Source: Streptomyces sp. TLI_105 (GTDB lineage Bacteria > Actinomycetota > Actinomycetes > Streptomycetales > Streptomycetaceae). From it: DNA of 64,000 nt. Location: contig NZ_FNSM01000001.1 of the NCBI RefSeq assembly GCF_900105415.1, positions 4,182,501-4,246,500 on the forward strand. Direction: 5' to 3'. The notes under the pieces are model-generated. The model was not told the origin of the DNA and did no database searches. It saw only the letters and a list, made by a program, of their open reading frames with translations. Numbering within the stretch: position 1 is the stretch's first letter; the number at the start of each line of letters is the position of its first letter. The position numbers and the translations under genes are program-made. Positions 16,887 to 25,715 of the stretch are shown one piece after another.

Positions 16887-17384
16887 CTACAACTCCTTGA
16901 AGTGGTCGAACGGTTCGCGGCAGGCGGTGCAGCGGCGCAGTGCCTTGCACGCGGTGGAGGAGAAGCGGCTCAGGAGCTCGGTGTCGGTGGATCCGCAGTG
17001 CGGGCAGCGGATCGCCAGGGTGAGGGGCACGGGGCCGCCGGCGGGTCCCTGGGGACGGGGCGGGGCGATGCCGAACTCGGTGAGTTTGCGCCGTCCTTCC
17101 TCGCTGATGTCGTCGGTGGACCAGGCCGGGGCGAGGACCATGACGACGGTGACGTCCGGCACGCCGTGCCGGTGGAGGGCCTGCTCGATGTCGGAGGCCA
17201 TGGCCTCGATGGCGGGGCAGCCCGTGTAGGTGGGGGTGAGGGTGACCTCGACCCGGCCGGGGCCGAGGACCTGCACGCCCCGCATGACGCCGAGTTCCTC
17301 CAGGGTGAGGACGGGCAGCTCCGGATCGGGGACGGAGCCGGCGATGCGGCTCAGTTCCTCCTCCAGGGCCGTCGTGGTCACCAT
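16887..17384 (-). CDS. paaD: PaaD, phenylacetyl-CoA epoxidase maturation protein
   Basis: A 165-residue protein of the MIP18/DUF59 type (TYTGCPAIEAM, about 64-74) with a C-terminal zinc-ribbon-like region (CPHCGSTDTELLSRFSS..C..C..C). PaaD is needed for a working epoxidase, probably through Fe-S assembly. It starts at ATG 17384, overlapping the paaC stop by 7 nt, and ends directly before paaE. The tight packing indicates one polycistronic message. Confidence 0.94.
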   Translation of the reverse strand: MVTTTALEEELSRIAGSVPDPELPVLTLEELGVMRGVQVLGPGRVEVTLTPTYTGCPAIEAMASDIEQALHRHGVPDVTVVMVLAPAWSTDDISEEGRRKLTEFGIAPPRPQGPAGGPVPLTLAIRCPHCGSTDTELLSRFSSTACKALRRCTACREPFDHFKEL

Positions 17385-18106
17385 GTCGCCCCCGGGTGGC
17401 TGCGGTGCAGGTGCTGCATCTCGGCGAGCATCCGTCCGAAGGACTCGGTGTGGAGGCCCTGTCGGCCGGCGCCCGCGCTCCAGGCGCCGGTGCGCGGCCC
17501 GGAGGGCACGGTGAGCGTGGCCCGGCCGAGGACGTCGGTGACCGAGTCCAGCCAGGCGGTCTCCAGGGCCGGGAGGTCCAGGTCCAGGCCGTCGACGGGC
17601 TGGAACAGTTCGCCGGTGTACCGCCAGAGGGCGTCGCAGGCGCGCTGCATCCGCTGGTGGCTCTCGGTGGTGCCGTCGCCGAGGCGCAGGGTCCAGTGCT
17701 CGGCGTGGTCCTGGTGGTAGGCGACCTCCTTGACGGCCTTGGCCGCGAGGCCGGCGAAGGGGCCGTCGCCGGAGGCCAGCCGCCCGTACAGGAGGCGCTG
17801 GTAGGTGGAGAAGTAGAGCTGCCGGGCGATGGTGTGGGCGAAGTCGCCGTTGGGCTGCTCGACGAGCTGGCTGTTCCGGAAGGAGCGCTCCTCGCGGAGG
17901 TAGGCGAGTTCGTCCTCGTCGCCGACGAGGGAGAGCAGGACCCGGGCCTGGCCGAGGAGGTCGAGGGCGATGTTGGCCAGGGCGACCTCCTCCTCCAGGA
18001 CGGGGGCGGAGCCGGCCCACTCCCCCAGGCGGTGGGAGAGGACGAGGGCGTCGTCGCCGAGGGCGAGCGCCGCGGCGGCGGTGAGGGTGTCGGTGGTGCC
18101 GGTCAC
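17378..18106 (-). CDS. paaC: PaaC, phenylacetyl-CoA epoxidase structural subunit
   Basis: A 242-residue ferritin-like helical subunit that pairs with PaaA in the epoxidase core and helps bind substrate. Characteristic stretches are ALANIALDLLGQAR, ERSFRNSQLVEQPNGDFAHTI and VKEVAYHQDHAEHWTLRLGDGT. The start is GTG 18106, which overlaps the paaB stop as GTGA. A longer frame upstream only reads through paaB. Confidence 0.94.
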   Translation of the reverse strand: MTGTTDTLTAAAALALGDDALVLSHRLGEWAGSAPVLEEEVALANIALDLLGQARVLLSLVGDEDELAYLREERSFRNSQLVEQPNGDFAHTIARQLYFSTYQRLLYGRLASGDGPFAGLAAKAVKEVAYHQDHAEHWTLRLGDGTTESHQRMQRACDALWRYTGELFQPVDGLDLDLPALETAWLDSVTDVLGRATLTVPSGPRTGAWSAGAGRQGLHTESFGRMLAEMQHLHRSHPGATW

Positions 18107-18390
18107 AGGTGCTTCACCCCTTCCGGGATCTCGTAGAAGGTCGGGTGGCGGTAGGGCTTGTCCGCGGCCGGCTCGAAGAAGGGGTCCTTCTCGTCGGGCG
18201 AGGAGGCGGTGATGGCCGTGGAGGGGACGACCCAGATCGACACGCCTTCGGACCGGCGGGTGTAGAGGTCGCGGGCGTTGCGCAGGGCCATCTCCGCGTC
18301 GGGTGCGTGGAGACTGCCCGCGTGGGTGTGGGACAGTCCGCGGCGGGAGCGCACGAACACCTCCCACAGCGGCCAACCGTCGGTCGTCAT
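18103..18390 (-). CDS. paaB: PaaB, phenylacetyl-CoA epoxidase small subunit
   Basis: A 95-residue protein with the conserved head [20 protein letters not shown] and tail [14 protein letters not shown]. It bridges PaaA-PaaC dimers in the epoxidase complex. The ATG at 18390 overlaps the paaA stop by 4 nt (ATGA), and its own stop overlaps paaC. Size and sequence are fully typical. Confidence 0.94.
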   Translation of the reverse strand: MTTDGWPLWEVFVRSRRGLSHTHAGSLHAPDAEMALRNARDLYTRRSEGVSIWVVPSTAITASSPDEKDPFFEPAADKPYRHPTFYEIPEGVKHL

Positions 18391-19403
18391 GCCCGTGCCT
18401 CCCCGTGCTTTCCGGTGTGCTTGTCCGCGTAGGCCGCCGCCGCTTCTCTGACCCAGGCGCCGTCCTCGTGGGCCTGGCGTCGCTTGCTCAGCCGCTGGTC
18501 GTTGCAGGGGCCGTTGCCCTTGAGGACGTCCCAGAACTCGGTCCAGTCGATCGGGCCGAAGTCGTAGTGCCCGCGCTCCTCGTTCCACCGGATGTCGGGG
18601 TCGGGGAGGGTGAGGCCGAGGGCCTCGGCCTGGGGCACGGCGATGTCGACGAAGCGCTGGCGCAGTTCGTCGTTGGAGTGGCGCTTGATCTTCCAGGCCA
18701 TCGCCTGGGCGGTGTGGGTCGACTCGTCGTCCGGGGGGCCGAACATCATCAGCGAGGGCCACCACCAGCGGTCCACGGCGTCCTGGGCCATCGCGTGCTG
18801 GGCCTCGGTGCCGCGGGAGAGGGCGAGCAGTGCCTCGTACCCCTGGCGCTGGTGGAAGGACTCCTCCTTGCAGACCCGGACCATCGCGCGGGCGTACGGG
18901 CCGTAGGAGCAGCGGCAGAGGGGGACCTGGTTGGTGATGGCGGCGCCGTCCACGAGCCAGCCGATCGCGCCCACGTCGGCCCACGTCAGCGTGGGGTAGT
19001 TGAAGATCGAGGAGTACTTCTGGCGGCCGGAGTGGAGCTTGTCGAGGAGCTCGTCGCGGCTGGTGCCGAGGGTCTCCGCCGCGCTGTACAGGTACAGGCC
19101 GTGGCCGGCCTCGTCCTGCACCTTGGCCATGAGGATCGCCTTGCGGCGCAGCGAGGGCGCGCGGGTGATCCAGTTCGCCTCGGGCTGCATGCCGATGATC
19201 TCGGAGTGGGCGTGCTGCGCGATCTGCCGGACGAGGGAGGCGCGGTAGGCCTCGGGCATCCAGTCGCGTGGCTCGATCCGCTCGTCGGCGGCGACGGCGG
19301 CGTCGAACACGGCCTCGTAGGCGGCCTGCTCGGCCGCCGCGGCCGTGTCCGACGCGCCGGGCACGCCCGTGGTCCCTGCCGTCCCTGCCGTCACTGCGGT
19401 CAT
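18387..19403 (-). CDS. paaA: PaaA, catalytic subunit of phenylacetyl-CoA 1,2-epoxidase
   Basis: A 338-residue di-iron monooxygenase subunit that epoxidises the aromatic ring of phenylacetyl-CoA, the entry step of the aerobic hybrid pathway. The two EXXH iron-binding motifs appear in [12 protein letters not shown] and [14 protein letters not shown]. The Ala/Gly/Thr-rich first 25 residues are probably disordered. It starts at ATG 19403. A PaaR-type palindrome lies 15 nt upstream, where a repressor would block transcription. First gene of paaABCDE. Confidence 0.96.
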   Translation of the reverse strand: MTAVTAGTAGTTGVPGASDTAAAAEQAAYEAVFDAAVAADERIEPRDWMPEAYRASLVRQIAQHAHSEIIGMQPEANWITRAPSLRRKAILMAKVQDEAGHGLYLYSAAETLGTSRDELLDKLHSGRQKYSSIFNYPTLTWADVGAIGWLVDGAAITNQVPLCRCSYGPYARAMVRVCKEESFHQRQGYEALLALSRGTEAQHAMAQDAVDRWWWPSLMMFGPPDDESTHTAQAMAWKIKRHSNDELRQRFVDIAVPQAEALGLTLPDPDIRWNEERGHYDFGPIDWTEFWDVLKGNGPCNDQRLSKRRQAHEDGAWVREAAAAYADKHTGKHGEARA

Positions 19404-19417
19404 CAGACCCCCTACCG

Positions 19418-19431
19418 ACCGATCGTTCGGT
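19418..19431. promoter_or_regulatory. PaaR-type operator 1 (paaA promoter)
   Basis: The palindrome ACCGATCGTTCGGT fits ACCGNNCGNNCGGT. Read on the minus strand it forms AACCGAACGATCGGTCGG, identical over 18 bp to the site between paaN and paaH. It lies 15 nt before the paaA start. Confidence 0.8.
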
Positions 19432-19476
19432 TGAATGACTTCAATGGTGGGTCGGCGGCCCGTATGGTGTCAACCC

Positions 19477-19485
19477 TGTGGATAA
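19477..19485 (-). promoter_or_regulatory. DnaA-box-like 9-mer
   Basis: TTATCCACA on the minus strand, the classical bacterial DnaA box, in the spacer between paaA and the DUF5819 gene. A single copy; binding is inferred. Confidence 0.45.
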
Positions 19486-19515
19486 CCGAGGTGGGCCGAT
19501 CGGGATCGGGGCGGG

Positions 19516-20358
19516 ATGGACGCGTACGTCGAAAAGGACGCGGTCGAGATGAGTGACGACGGGCGCAGACCCCCCGAGGACCCCTCGGCCCACGGACGAA
19601 ATCACCTCGATGACCCGTCGGTCGCCGCTTCCGAGGCCCCGGACGCCCCCGGCACCCCTCCCGGGGCCGAGGGGGCCGGCGCAGGGATCACGGCCCTCTC
19701 GCTGCCGTACCAGGTCGTCGCCGCCGTGGCGCTCGCCGTCGTCGGCGTGTTCGCCTGCGTCCACCTGGCGATGGTGTTCCTGCACGTGGCGCCGTCCAAC
19801 ACGCTGACCAAGCGGCACGGCGAGGCCGTCAGCGACTGGATCTACCCCGAGTTCGAGCAGAACTGGAAGCTCTTCGCGCCCAACCCGCTCCAGACGAACA
19901 TCTCCGTCGAGGTCCGGGCCGAGCTCGTCGGCGCCGACGGGGGCCGCCGCACCACCGGCTGGATCGACCTCACCGCCCAGGACATCGAGGCGATCCGCCA
20001 CAACCCGATGCCCAGCCACGCGCAGCAGAACCAGCTCCGCAGGGCCGTGGACTTCTACCTCAACACGCACACCGACGACCACCGCCCCAACGGACTGCGC
20101 GGCACCCTCTCGGAGCAGTACATCCGCCGGATCGCGATGCTCAGGCTCGAAGCCGTCGAAGGACCCGGCGGGCGGGCCGTCGGCCCCGACGTGCGGCGCA
20201 TCCAGCTCCGCACCGTCTCCCGGACCGTCCCCGCCGCCCGGTGGAACACCGAGAAGACGCGGACCACCCCCTCCTACCGGGACTTCCCGTGGTGGAGGAT
20301 CACCGAGGCCGACCGGTCCGCCGGCGCCGTCACGAGCCGCACGGAGGCGGGCCGATGA
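19516..20358 (+). CDS. DUF5819 family membrane protein
   Basis: A 280-residue protein: a disordered Asp/Pro-rich head, one membrane helix at about 68-93 (QVVAAVALAVVGVFACVHLAMVFL), then a probably extracytoplasmic domain. The segment WIYPEFEQNWKLFAPNPL is the hallmark of DUF5819 proteins. The family is found next to HTTM-domain proteins, as here (4-nt ATGA overlap), suggesting a membrane complex. No biochemical role is established. The start is ATG 19516; an internal ATG 19549 is an alternative that still leaves the helix intact. Confidence 0.82.
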   Translation: MDAYVEKDAVEMSDDGRRPPEDPSAHGRNHLDDPSVAASEAPDAPGTPPGAEGAGAGITALSLPYQVVAAVALAVVGVFACVHLAMVFLHVAPSNTLTKRHGEAVSDWIYPEFEQNWKLFAPNPLQTNISVEVRAELVGADGGRRTTGWIDLTAQDIEAIRHNPMPSHAQQNQLRRAVDFYLNTHTDDHRPNGLRGTLSEQYIRRIAMLRLEAVEGPGGRAVGPDVRRIQLRTVSRTVPAARWNTEKTRTTPSYRDFPWWRITEADRSAGAVTSRTEAGR

Positions 20359-21596
20359 GCACTTCCACCGCCACGCCCGCGCGTGCCCGCGAACCCTTCG
20401 ACCGCCGGCTCGCCCGCGGGGTGCAGGCCGTCACCAGCCGTCCCCTCGCCCCGTACCAGAGCGCGATCATCCGGATCGGCTTCTCGCTGACCTGGCTGCT
20501 CTTCCTGCTGCGCGAGCTGCCCCACCGGCACCAGCTGTACGGACCCGAGGGTCCCTGGTCCTGGGAGCTGGCGCAGCGGCTGATCGCCGACAACCGGGCC
20601 TTCACGGTGCTCCTGTGGTCGGACGGCCGGATCTGGTTCGAGGTCGTCTACGGGCTCGCGGTGCTCTCGGCCGCGCTGCTCCTCGTCGGGTGGCGTACCC
20701 GGGCCGTGTCCGTGGTCTTCATGGTCGGGGTGCTCTCGCTGCTGAATCGCTCCATCTTCGTGGGCGACGGCGGCGACAACGTCCTGCACATCGTCTCGAT
20801 CTACCTCGTCTTCACCCGCTGCGGCCGGGTGTGGTCCCTGGACGCCCGGCGGGCGGCCCGTGAGGACCGGGCGGCCCGGGCCGGGGAGCCCGGGCGCCGT
20901 GATGTCGTCGGACCGCTGCTGTGGGTGGTGCTCGGCGGCTTCCTCCTCGCCGCCACCTGGTTCAGCGACGTCTCCGGCGAGTGGTGGGTGCCGGTGCTGC
21001 TGTGGGTGCTGTGGCTCGGCAACGGGCTGTGGTGGCTGGTCTGCCGGATCGCCCCCGGGGAGCCGCGCACCCTGCTCGACGTCCTCGCGAACCTCGCGCA
21101 CAACGCCGTCCTCGTCGTGATCATGGCCGAGGTCTGTCTGATCTACGCCACGGCCGGCTGGTACAAGATCCAGGGCTCGCGCTGGCAGGACGGGACCGCG
21201 CTGTTCTACCCGCTCCACCTGGACTACTTCTCCCCCTGGCCGGCCCTCTCCGAGCTGCTCGGCGCCAGCGGGGTCATGGTGATGCTGCTGTCCTACGGCA
21301 CGGTCATCGTCCAGGTCGCCTTCCCCTTCACGCTCTTCAACCGCAAGGTCAAGAACGTCCTCCTGGTCGCGATGATGATGGAGCACGCCGGGATCGCGGT
21401 GCTCCTCGGACTGCCCGTCTTCTCGCTCGCGATGATCTCCGCCGACGCCGTGTTCCTGCCGACGGCGTTCCTGGTGTGGCTGGGCGCCCGGGTGGCCGCG
21501 GGCAGGGACCGGCTGCTGAAGCGGGCCCCCGCCGGGACGCTGCCCGAGCAGCGCCGTACGGCCGAGGAGCACGGCCCCCGTACCCTCGTCGGGTGA
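20355..21596 (+). CDS. HTTM-domain membrane protein
   Basis: A 413-residue polytopic membrane protein with about eight or more helices. It belongs to the HTTM (horizontally transferred transmembrane) family, related to vitamin-K-dependent gamma-carboxylase. Family-like segments are IRIGFSLTWLLFLLRELPHRHQLYGPEGPWSW, FVGDGGDNVLHIVSIYLVFTRCG (parts) and AGWYKIQGSRWQDGTALFYPLHLDYF (parts). It starts at ATG 20355, overlapping the DUF5819 gene by 4 nt, and its stop overlaps the methyltransferase start (GTGA). Function is unknown; a carboxylase or quinone-linked reaction is only suggested by fold. Confidence 0.85.
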   Translation: MSTSTATPARAREPFDRRLARGVQAVTSRPLAPYQSAIIRIGFSLTWLLFLLRELPHRHQLYGPEGPWSWELAQRLIADNRAFTVLLWSDGRIWFEVVYGLAVLSAALLLVGWRTRAVSVVFMVGVLSLLNRSIFVGDGGDNVLHIVSIYLVFTRCGRVWSLDARRAAREDRAARAGEPGRRDVVGPLLWVVLGGFLLAATWFSDVSGEWWVPVLLWVLWLGNGLWWLVCRIAPGEPRTLLDVLANLAHNAVLVVIMAEVCLIYATAGWYKIQGSRWQDGTALFYPLHLDYFSPWPALSELLGASGVMVMLLSYGTVIVQVAFPFTLFNRKVKNVLLVAMMMEHAGIAVLLGLPVFSLAMISADAVFLPTAFLVWLGARVAAGRDRLLKRAPAGTLPEQRRTAEEHGPRTLVG

Positions 21597-22255
21597 GCAC
21601 CACGGAAGAACAGCCCGAGCCGGTCCAGTACGACGAGGGGTTCGGCCCCGAGATCGGCGTCGGGCCGCACCCGGAGCCGTGGCCGCGGGACGAGCGGTAC
21701 GACCCCGAACTGCTCGCCGGCGGCGACCGGCGCAACGTCGTGGACCGCTACCGGTACTGGACGCGCGAGGCGGTCGTCGCCGATCTGGACACCCGGCGCC
21801 ACGACTTCCACGTGGCGGTGGAGAACTGGGGCCACGACTTCAACATCGGCTCGGTCGTGCGGACCGCGAACGCCTTCCTGGCGAAGGAGGTCCACATCGT
21901 GGGCCGCCGCCGCTGGAACCGGCGGGGCGCCATGGTCACCGACCGCTACCAGCACGTCCGGCACCACCCGGACACCGAGTCGCTGACCTCGTGGGCGGCG
22001 GCCGAGGGCATCCCCGTCATCGGGATCGACAACCTGCCGGGCGCCGTCCCGCTGGAGCGGACCGTGCTCCCCCGCCGCTGCGTGCTGCTCTTCGGACAGG
22101 AGGGCCCGGGGCTCACCGAGGAGGCCCGCGCCCATGTGGAGATGGTCTGCTCGATCGCCCAGTTCGGCTCGACCCGGTCGATCAACGCGGGCGCGGCCGC
22201 CGCGATCGCCATGCACGCGTGGGTGCAGCGGTACGCGGAGATCGAGGCGCCGTAA
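21593..22255 (+). CDS. SpoU/TrmH-family RNA 2'-O-methyltransferase
   Basis: A 220-residue SPOUT methyltransferase. Motif 1 is GHDFNIGSVVRTANAF, motif 2 is LLFGQEGPGLTEEA, and motif 3 is GSTRSINAGAAAAIAMH, which together build the trefoil knot for S-adenosylmethionine. It probably methylates a ribose in rRNA or tRNA; the target is unknown. The start is GTG 21593, overlapping the HTTM stop by 4 nt. It ends just before a strong bidirectional terminator. Confidence 0.9.
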   Translation: MSTTEEQPEPVQYDEGFGPEIGVGPHPEPWPRDERYDPELLAGGDRRNVVDRYRYWTREAVVADLDTRRHDFHVAVENWGHDFNIGSVVRTANAFLAKEVHIVGRRRWNRRGAMVTDRYQHVRHHPDTESLTSWAAAEGIPVIGIDNLPGAVPLERTVLPRRCVLLFGQEGPGLTEEARAHVEMVCSIAQFGSTRSINAGAAAAIAMHAWVQRYAEIEAP

Positions 22256-22267
22256 CCCTCGCGAGCT

Positions 22268-22297
22268 CTCGTGGAGGCCCCGGAGGGCCTCCACGAG
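22268..22297. terminator. Bidirectional hairpin terminator
   Basis: A perfect 13-bp inverted repeat (22268-22280 and 22285-22297, 4-nt loop) lies between the converging methyltransferase and paaN genes, 12 nt and 9 nt from their stops. Confidence 0.88.
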
Positions 22298-22305
22298 ACC
22301 GTGGA

Positions 22306-24003
22306 TCAGGCCTGGCGGCGGACCTCCACCACCCGGAAGCGGTTGGAGACGAAGGCGCCGTCGCACAGCGCGGCGTTCGCCGCCGGGTTGCCGCCGGAGC
22401 CGTGGAAGTCGGAGAACGCGGCCGTCTGGTTCACGTACACCCCGCCCGTGAGGTTCAGCGAGAGCTGGGCCGACTCCTCCAGGCAGACCTCCTCCACCGC
22501 GCGCTCGGTGTCCGCCGAGGTCGTGTAGGCGCCGACCGTCATCGCGCCCTTCTCACGGACCGTGCGGCGCAGCAGCTCCAGGGCGTCGGCGGTGGAGTCC
22601 ACCGAGACCGCGAAGGAGACAGGGCCGAAGCACTCCGAGAAGTACGCGGCCTGGGCGTCCGGCTTGGAGCCGTCCAGCTTCACGATGACCGGCGTCCGGA
22701 CCACGGCGTCCGGGTACTCCGGGTTGACCACCTCGCGGGAGGCGAGCGCGACCTCGCCGAGCCCGGCGGCGGCCTCCAGGCGCGCCTTCACGTCCGGGTT
22801 GACCAGGGCGCCGAGCAGACCGTTCGCCCGGGCGTCGTCGCCGAGCAGGCCGCCGACCGCCGCCGCGAGGTCGGCGACGACCTCGTCGTACGACTTCGGG
22901 CCCTGGTCGGTGGTGATGCCGTCGCGGGGGATCAGCAGGTTCTGCGGGGTGGTGCACATCTGGCCGCTGTAGAGGGACAGCGAGAAGGCCAGGTTGGCCA
23001 GCATCCCCTTGTAGTTGTCGGTGGAGTCCACCACGACCGTGTTGACGCCGGCCTTCTCGGTGTAGACCTGGGCCTGGCGGGCGTTGGCCTCCAGCCAGTC
23101 GCCGAAGGCGGTGGAGCCGGTGTAGTCGATGATCCGGATCTCGGGGCGCACGGCCAGGGTCTTGGCGATGCCCTCGCCGGGACGCTCGACGGCGAGCGCG
23201 ACCAGGTTCGGGTCGAAGCCGGCCTCCGCGAGCACCTCACGGGCGATCTTCACCGTCAGCGCGAGCGGCAGGACGGCGCGCGGGTGCGGCTTGACCAGGA
23301 CCGGGTTGCCGGTGGCGAGGGAGGCGAACAGGCCCGGGTAGCCGTTCCACGTGGGGAAGGTGTTGCAGCCGATGACCAGCGCGATGCCGCGGCCGACCGG
23401 GGTGAACTCCTTGCTCAGCTCCAGGGGGTCGCGCTTGCCCTGCGGCTTGGACCAGTCGGCCCGCCCGGCGGGCGTGCGGGTCTGCTCCTCGTACGCGTAC
23501 GCCACGGCCTCCAGGCCGCGGTCCTGGGCGTGCGGGCCGCCGGCCTGGAACGCCATCATGAACGCCTGGCCGCTGGTGTGCATGACGGCGTGGGCGAACT
23601 CGTGGGTCCGGGCGGAGATCCGGGCGAGGATCTCCAGGCAGACCAGGGCGCGGGTCTCGGCGCCGGCGTCCCGCCAGGCGCCCATGCCCGCGCGCATGGC
23701 GGGGAGCAGCACGTCGAGGTCGGCGTGCGGGTACTCGATGCCGAGCGACGGGCCGTACGGCGAGATCTCGCCGCCGGTCCAGCCGTCCGTGCCGGGCTGG
23801 TCGAGGTCGAAGCGGGTGTTCAGCGCGGACTGGTGGGCGGCGAGGCCCGCCGCGGCGTCGAGCGAGCCGTCCGCGCCGTACGCCTTCGGGTGCTCGGGGT
23901 ACGGCGACCAGTAGGCGCGGGTGCGGATGGTGGCGAGCGCCTGGTCGAGTGTGGACCGGTGCTTCTCGGCCAGACGGTCGGTGGTCAGCTGAGCGGTGGC
24001 CAT
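22306..24003 (-). CDS. paaN: PaaN, aldehyde dehydrogenase of phenylacetate catabolism
   Basis: A 565-residue aldehyde dehydrogenase-type enzyme of the PaaN family, thought to oxidise the ring-opened semialdehyde intermediate. It contains GCNTFPTWNGYPGLFASLATGNPVLVKPHP in pieces around the cofactor site. The catalytic Cys is in YSGQMCTTPQN, and GSTAFGDWL corresponds to the NAD-binding turn. Unlike PaaZ it has no hydratase (MaoC) domain. It starts at ATG 24003 with GAGGAG 12 nt upstream. It is divergent from paaH, and a PaaR-type site lies between them. Confidence 0.92.
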   Translation of the reverse strand: MATAQLTTDRLAEKHRSTLDQALATIRTRAYWSPYPEHPKAYGADGSLDAAAGLAAHQSALNTRFDLDQPGTDGWTGGEISPYGPSLGIEYPHADLDVLLPAMRAGMGAWRDAGAETRALVCLEILARISARTHEFAHAVMHTSGQAFMMAFQAGGPHAQDRGLEAVAYAYEEQTRTPAGRADWSKPQGKRDPLELSKEFTPVGRGIALVIGCNTFPTWNGYPGLFASLATGNPVLVKPHPRAVLPLALTVKIAREVLAEAGFDPNLVALAVERPGEGIAKTLAVRPEIRIIDYTGSTAFGDWLEANARQAQVYTEKAGVNTVVVDSTDNYKGMLANLAFSLSLYSGQMCTTPQNLLIPRDGITTDQGPKSYDEVVADLAAAVGGLLGDDARANGLLGALVNPDVKARLEAAAGLGEVALASREVVNPEYPDAVVRTPVIVKLDGSKPDAQAAYFSECFGPVSFAVSVDSTADALELLRRTVREKGAMTVGAYTTSADTERAVEEVCLEESAQLSLNLTGGVYVNQTAAFSDFHGSGGNPAANAALCDGAFVSNRFRVVEVRRQA

Positions 24004-24058
24004 CGATGGACCAACTCCTCGTCGAGCTGGGCAGGGAGACGCGTACGGAGTTAGAGTA

Positions 24059-24072
24059 ACCGAACGATCGGT
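24059..24072. promoter_or_regulatory. PaaR-type operator 2 (paaN/paaH intergenic)
   Basis: ACCGAACGATCGGT fits the palindrome ACCGNNCGNNCGGT exactly. It is placed to control both divergent genes. It shares 18 bp with the paaA site and 12 of 14 core positions or better with the third site at 27150. Confidence 0.82.
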
Positions 24073-24128
24073 CGGGACAAGGGGGGTCCGTCGATCCTGT
24101 GGAAAACCCATCGGGGAGGATCACTCCT

Positions 24129-25715
24129 ATGAGCGCCAACGTGACCGTCAGGGGGAGCGACGACGTGACCGCCAACGAGACCGCCGCCGTGGAACAGGAC
24201 CGCACCGCCGCCATCGGCCGGGACCGCGTCGTCGCCGTCGTCGGCACCGGCACCATGGGCCAGGGCATCGCCCAGGTCGCGCTGGTCGCCGGCCACCCCG
24301 TGCGCCTCTACGACAGCGCCCCCGGCCGGGCCACCGAGGCCGTCGCCGCCCTCACCGCCCGCCTGGACCGGCTCGTGGAGAAGGGCCGCCTCGACGCCGC
24401 CGCGCGGGAGGCCGCCGTCGGCCGGCTGCACGCCGCCGAAGACCCCGCCGAGCTCGCGGACGCCGCCCTCGTGATCGAGGCGATCGTCGAGGACCTCTCG
24501 GTCAAGCAGCGGCTCTTCGCCGACCTGGAGAAGATCGTCGGCGACGACACCGTCCTCGCCACGAACACCTCCTCCCTCTCCGTCACCGCCATCGCGGGAG
24601 GACTGCGGCTGCCCGGCCGGTTCGTCGGCCTGCACTTCTTCAACCCGGCGCCGCTGCTCCCCCTCGTCGAGGTCGTCAGCGGCTTCGCCACCGACGCGGA
24701 CGTCGCCACGCGCGCGTACGAGACGGTGAAGGGCTGGGGCAAGACGCCGGTGCGCTGCGCGGACACCCCCGGCTTCATCGTGAACCGGGTCGCCCGCCCC
24801 TTCTACGCCGAGGCGCTCCGGGTCTTCGAGGAGGGCGCGGCCGACCCCGCCACCATCGACGCAGCCCTGCGCGAGTGCGGCGGGTTCCGGATGGGGCCCT
24901 TCGAGCTGACCGACCTCATCGGGCAGGACGTGAACGAGGCCGTCACCCGGTCGGTGTGGGAGTCCTTCTACCAGGACCCGAAGTTCACGCCCTCGCTCGC
25001 GCAGCGGCGGCTCGTGGAGTCGGGACGGCTCGGCCGCAAGACGGGCCAGGGCTGGTTCTCGTACGCGGAGGGCGCGGAGCGGCCCGAGCCGCACACCGCT
25101 CCGCCGGCCGAGGCGCCCGAGCGGATCGCCGTGCGCGGAGACCTGGGGCCCGCCGAGCCGCTGATCGAGCTGTTCGAGGAGGCCGGGATCGAGGTCCGGC
25201 GCAAGGGCGGCAACGGATACGTCCTGCTGCCCGGCGGCGCCCGGCTCTGCCTCGCCGACGGCGAGACCGCCTTCGAGTACTACACCGACGAGATCATCTA
25301 CTTCGACCTCGCGCTGGACTACGCGCGCGCGAGCCGGATCGTCCTGTCGACCGGCGAGCACACCTCGGACGAGTCCCTCGCCGAGGCCGTGGGACTCTTC
25401 CAGGCGCTCGGCAAGCAGGTGTCCGTCATCGGCGACGTGCCCGGCATGATCGTCGCCCGTACGGTCGCGATGCTCGCCGACCTCGCGGCCGACGCGGTCG
25501 ACCGGGGCGTCGCCACCGCCGAGGACGTCGACACGGCGATGCGTCTCGGGGTCAACTACCCCGTCGGCCCGCTGGAGTGGGCCGGGAAGGTGGGGCACGA
25601 GCGCGTGCGCGACCTGCTCATGGAGCTGCACGAGCGCTACCCGACGGGACGGTACGCGCCCAGCCTGGCCACCGCCCGCCGGGGATACGCCGAGGAAGCG
25701 GAGGACTCCCGATGA
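24129..25715 (+). CDS. paaH: 3-hydroxyacyl-CoA dehydrogenase PaaH type (double C-terminal domain)
   Basis: A 528-residue enzyme that oxidises 3-hydroxyadipyl-CoA or a similar 3-hydroxyacyl-CoA with NAD. The Rossmann motif GTGTMGQGIAQVALVAGH is at about 40-57, the catalytic HFFNPAPLLPLVEVV in the first C-terminal region, and TPGFIVNRVARP follows. A second 3HCDH C-terminal domain (about 360-510, with VPGMIVARTVAMLADLAADA) is present, as in the long PaaC/PaaH subtype. It starts at ATG 24129 with GGGGAGGA upstream, after a 30-residue disordered head. The stop overlaps paaR by 4 nt, so enzyme and regulator are co-expressed. Confidence 0.92.
   Translation: MSANVTVRGSDDVTANETAAVEQDRTAAIGRDRVVAVVGTGTMGQGIAQVALVAGHPVRLYDSAPGRATEAVAALTARLDRLVEKGRLDAAAREAAVGRLHAAEDPAELADAALVIEAIVEDLSVKQRLFADLEKIVGDDTVLATNTSSLSVTAIAGGLRLPGRFVGLHFFNPAPLLPLVEVVSGFATDADVATRAYETVKGWGKTPVRCADTPGFIVNRVARPFYAEALRVFEEGAADPATIDAALRECGGFRMGPFELTDLIGQDVNEAVTRSVWESFYQDPKFTPSLAQRRLVESGRLGRKTGQGWFSYAEGAERPEPHTAPPAEAPERIAVRGDLGPAEPLIELFEEAGIEVRRKGGNGYVLLPGGARLCLADGETAFEYYTDEIIYFDLALDYARASRIVLSTGEHTSDESLAEAVGLFQALGKQVSVIGDVPGMIVARTVAMLADLAADAVDRGVATAEDVDTAMRLGVNYPVGPLEWAGKVGHERVRDLLMELHERYPTGRYAPSLATARRGYAEEAEDSR

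Noticed and set aside
14529..19403. Acyl-CoA dehydrogenase as a sixth gene of the paa operon
   Set aside because: A 136-nt gap with its own palindromes separates it from paaE, so separate control is more likely.
24098..24106. Further DnaA box upstream of paaH (TTTTCCACA on the minus strand)
   Set aside because: It has a T at the third position, which the consensus does not allow.
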